Source: Methanobacteriota archaeon (GTDB lineage: Archaea > Halobacteriota > Methanomicrobia > Methanomicrobiales > Methanoculleaceae). From it: a stretch of DNA of 15,218 nt. Of the stretch, positions 13,713-15,218 are shown one piece after another. A program made the position numbers and the translations under genes. Below the pieces are notes generated by a model. The model was not told the origin of the DNA. It saw only the letters and a list, made by a program, of their open reading frames with translations, and did not search any database. The stretch lies in contig JAEWMO010000134.1 of the NCBI GenBank assembly GCA_023457135.1, forward strand, positions 1-15,218, given 5' to 3'. Within the stretch, counting starts at the first letter, position 1. Each line of letters starts with the position of its first letter.

Positions 13713-15218
13713 ATGAAGAGGCATTTATTGACATTATTCCTTGCACTCTGCATGCTGGTCACGGCTGCAGGTGCTGCAACGATCGAGGCGCCCGGCGGGA
13801 TCCTGCCGCCGGGTTCGACCGGAGTCTTCCCGGTCACAGTCGGCGATCTGACGGACGCCGAAGGGGTTACGTTTAACCTGACGTTTGACAGCACCCTGTT
13901 ATCGGTTGAGAGCGTCTCGGCCAACGAAACCATTCCGGGTTCATCGGTCGAGGCGAACATCGATAACGAACACGGGTGGGTGAACGTGAGCGTCACGAAC
14001 ACGGGTGGTATAACCGTTGGCGATACCTGGCCGTGGACTCCGCTCGTGGATATTACGTTCAGTGCCACTGCGAACGAGGGTGAGTCGGAACTGGCGTTTG
14101 AGGGGATCCCGACCTACAGTCAGGGGTTCGAGCCGGTGAGTATTGATTGGCCTTATTCGGGATCGATAGCGATCAGGAACCCCTCGGCGATCTGGGCACC
14201 CGCCGGCACGCTGGCTTCCGGGCAGTCGGACACCTTTGCTGTCGCCGTGGACAATGTCACCGGCGCAACGGAGATCTCGTTCGAGTTGATGTTTGACGGG
14301 TCGTACCTCTTGGTCGACGATATCGCAATTGCACCGGATCTACCTGGTGCCGTAATCACCTCTGCTCAGGCAATAAACGGCATATCGGGTGAATCCAGCG
14401 CATACGAACTACGGGAATTCGGCCTGAAGTCCATTCCTGAGGGGATAGGCCAGAACCTGGAGCAGACTCCTCATTATTACAACTTTGCATGGGGGACCGT
14501 GGAGATCCCTGACGGCCTTACCGTCACGGAGTACACCGAGATCGTCGACATCACATTCCGGCCAACCAACCTGACCGGCACGAGCGAAATCACTGCGTAC
14601 GCCAGTTGGTATGTGGGTGAGGACTGGCATTCCTTTGATATCGAGGTCCCCGGCCAGATCGTAACAAACGGCGGCGGTAATTATCCGGGGATCGGCGGTT
14701 TCAAAGCGCCTTCCGGCATCATCGACGCCGGATCGCAGAAGGAGCTCCCGATCATGGTCCGGTCCCTGAACGGTGCAGACGAAGCGTTTACCTGGGCCGA
14801 ATGGAATTCAACTTTAATCAACGTCATATCCGTATCCCTGAATGCAACCGCACAGAACGCGGGCGTGACGCTTGACGACTGTTGGTATTACTCTGACGAA
14901 CCGGTTGGATACCTGAACGCCCGCCTCGGGAACATGGCGAACCTCAACACGGCGTCCTGGACTCCGGTTCTCGACCTCACGATAAAGGCGAACGCCATGG
15001 CGGGCCAGACCCCGATGACCATCTCGGGGACGGCGTACACGATCCCCCGGGAAGACGTCCTCATCGTTTACCCGGCAGCTACGCTTGAGGGCGGCGCAAT
15101 TTCGGTCATCACCGCGCAAAAGGCTGACCTGAGGGGCACCCTCATCGACCCGCTCCGGTACGTGAAGAAGTATGCCGACAACAGTCTGCACTTCACCCAG
15201 ACGATGGTTATCGAGAAC
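13713..15218 (+). CDS. Multi-cohesin, scaffoldin-like secreted protein (3' end outside window)
   Basis: The frame is open from ATG 13713 to the window edge (502 codons, no stop). A signal peptide (about 1-21, MKRHLLTLFLALCMLVTAAGA) is followed by three cohesin-like modules, each opening with an APGG/APAG/APSG strand. Module 1 (about 22-152) is clearly related to the cohesin of the previous gene (EAPGGILPPG, FNLTFDSTLLSVESVSA, IPGSSV, VNVSVTNTGGI). Module 2 (about 158-320) has ISFELMFDGSYLLVDDI. Module 3 (about 330-470) is more divergent. A charged segment (KADLRGTLIDPLRYVKKYADN) opens a further region. The role by analogy is a scaffoldin that gathers several dockerin proteins. Modules 2 and 3 could instead be cohesin-like folds used for adhesion. 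A strong GGAGG ribosome site fixes the start. Confidence 0.83.
   Translation, partial: MKRHLLTLFLALCMLVTAAGAATIEAPGGILPPGSTGVFPVTVGDLTDAEGVTFNLTFDSTLLSVESVSANETIPGSSVEANIDNEHGWVNVSVTNTGGITVGDTWPWTPLVDITFSATANEGESELAFEGIPTYSQGFEPVSIDWPYSGSIAIRNPSAIWAPAGTLASGQSDTFAVAVDNVTGATEISFELMFDGSYLLVDDIAIAPDLPGAVITSAQAINGISGESSAYELREFGLKSIPEGIGQNLEQTPHYYNFAWGTVEIPDGLTVTEYTEIVDITFRPTNLTGTSEITAYASWYVGEDWHSFDIEVPGQIVTNGGGNYPGIGGFKAPSGIIDAGSQKELPIMVRSLNGADEAFTWAEWNSTLINVISVSLNATAQNAGVTLDDCWYYSDEPVGYLNARLGNMANLNTASWTPVLDLTIKANAMAGQTPMTISGTAYTIPREDVLIVYPAATLEGGAISVITAQKADLRGTLIDPLRYVKKYADNSLHFTQTMVIEN

Overview
The window looks like a G+C-rich methanogenic archaeon of the order Methanomicrobiales, most likely a Methanoculleus relative. 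The grounds are archaeal-style secreted proteins rich in N-glycosylation sequons, PKD modules, SBBP propeller repeats, a PGF-CTERM-like surface anchor, an archaeal-type histidine kinase, and TATA-like rather than bacterial -10/-35 promoters. The genus is a guess from protein style, not a database result.

Layout. Bases 1-666 hold the 3' end of a sensor histidine kinase. It converges on a minus-strand gene (677-1906) for a secreted six-bladed propeller dehydrogenase of the PQQ glucose/sorbosone dehydrogenase family. A 284-bp divergent gap leads to a plus-strand transmembrane PP2C/SpoIIE-type phosphatase with a dCache sensor and a HAMP domain (2191-4332). A short C-terminal remnant of a lost surface-protein gene (about 4359-4484) overlaps the start of the next gene.

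From 4484 to the end lies a cohesin/dockerin island. Three consecutive secreted proteins end in a near-identical two-repeat dockerin: a small beta-rich protein (4484-5017), a subtilisin-family protease with an unusual domain inserted in its catalytic core (5402-9028), and an SBBP beta-propeller protein (9588-12362). Two secreted proteins with cohesin-like modules follow. One has a Thr/Pro-rich stalk and a PGF-CTERM-like anchor (12509-13276). The other has at least three cohesin-like modules and runs off the end of the window (13713 onward). The two cohesin genes share an upstream bipartite motif (CATAA, 9 bases, GTRATACTGAA).

How the genes may work together (inference): the anchored cohesin would display, and the multi-cohesin protein would assemble, a protease and a propeller protein on the archaeal surface. 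This would be a cellulosome-like architecture with no glycoside hydrolase visible here. Cohesin and dockerin modules are already known in archaea such as Archaeoglobus fulgidus, so the modules themselves are not new. The compact arrangement of protease, propeller, anchored cohesin and candidate scaffoldin is the part that deserves attention. I saw no tRNA, rRNA, CRISPR array or intact insertion sequence.
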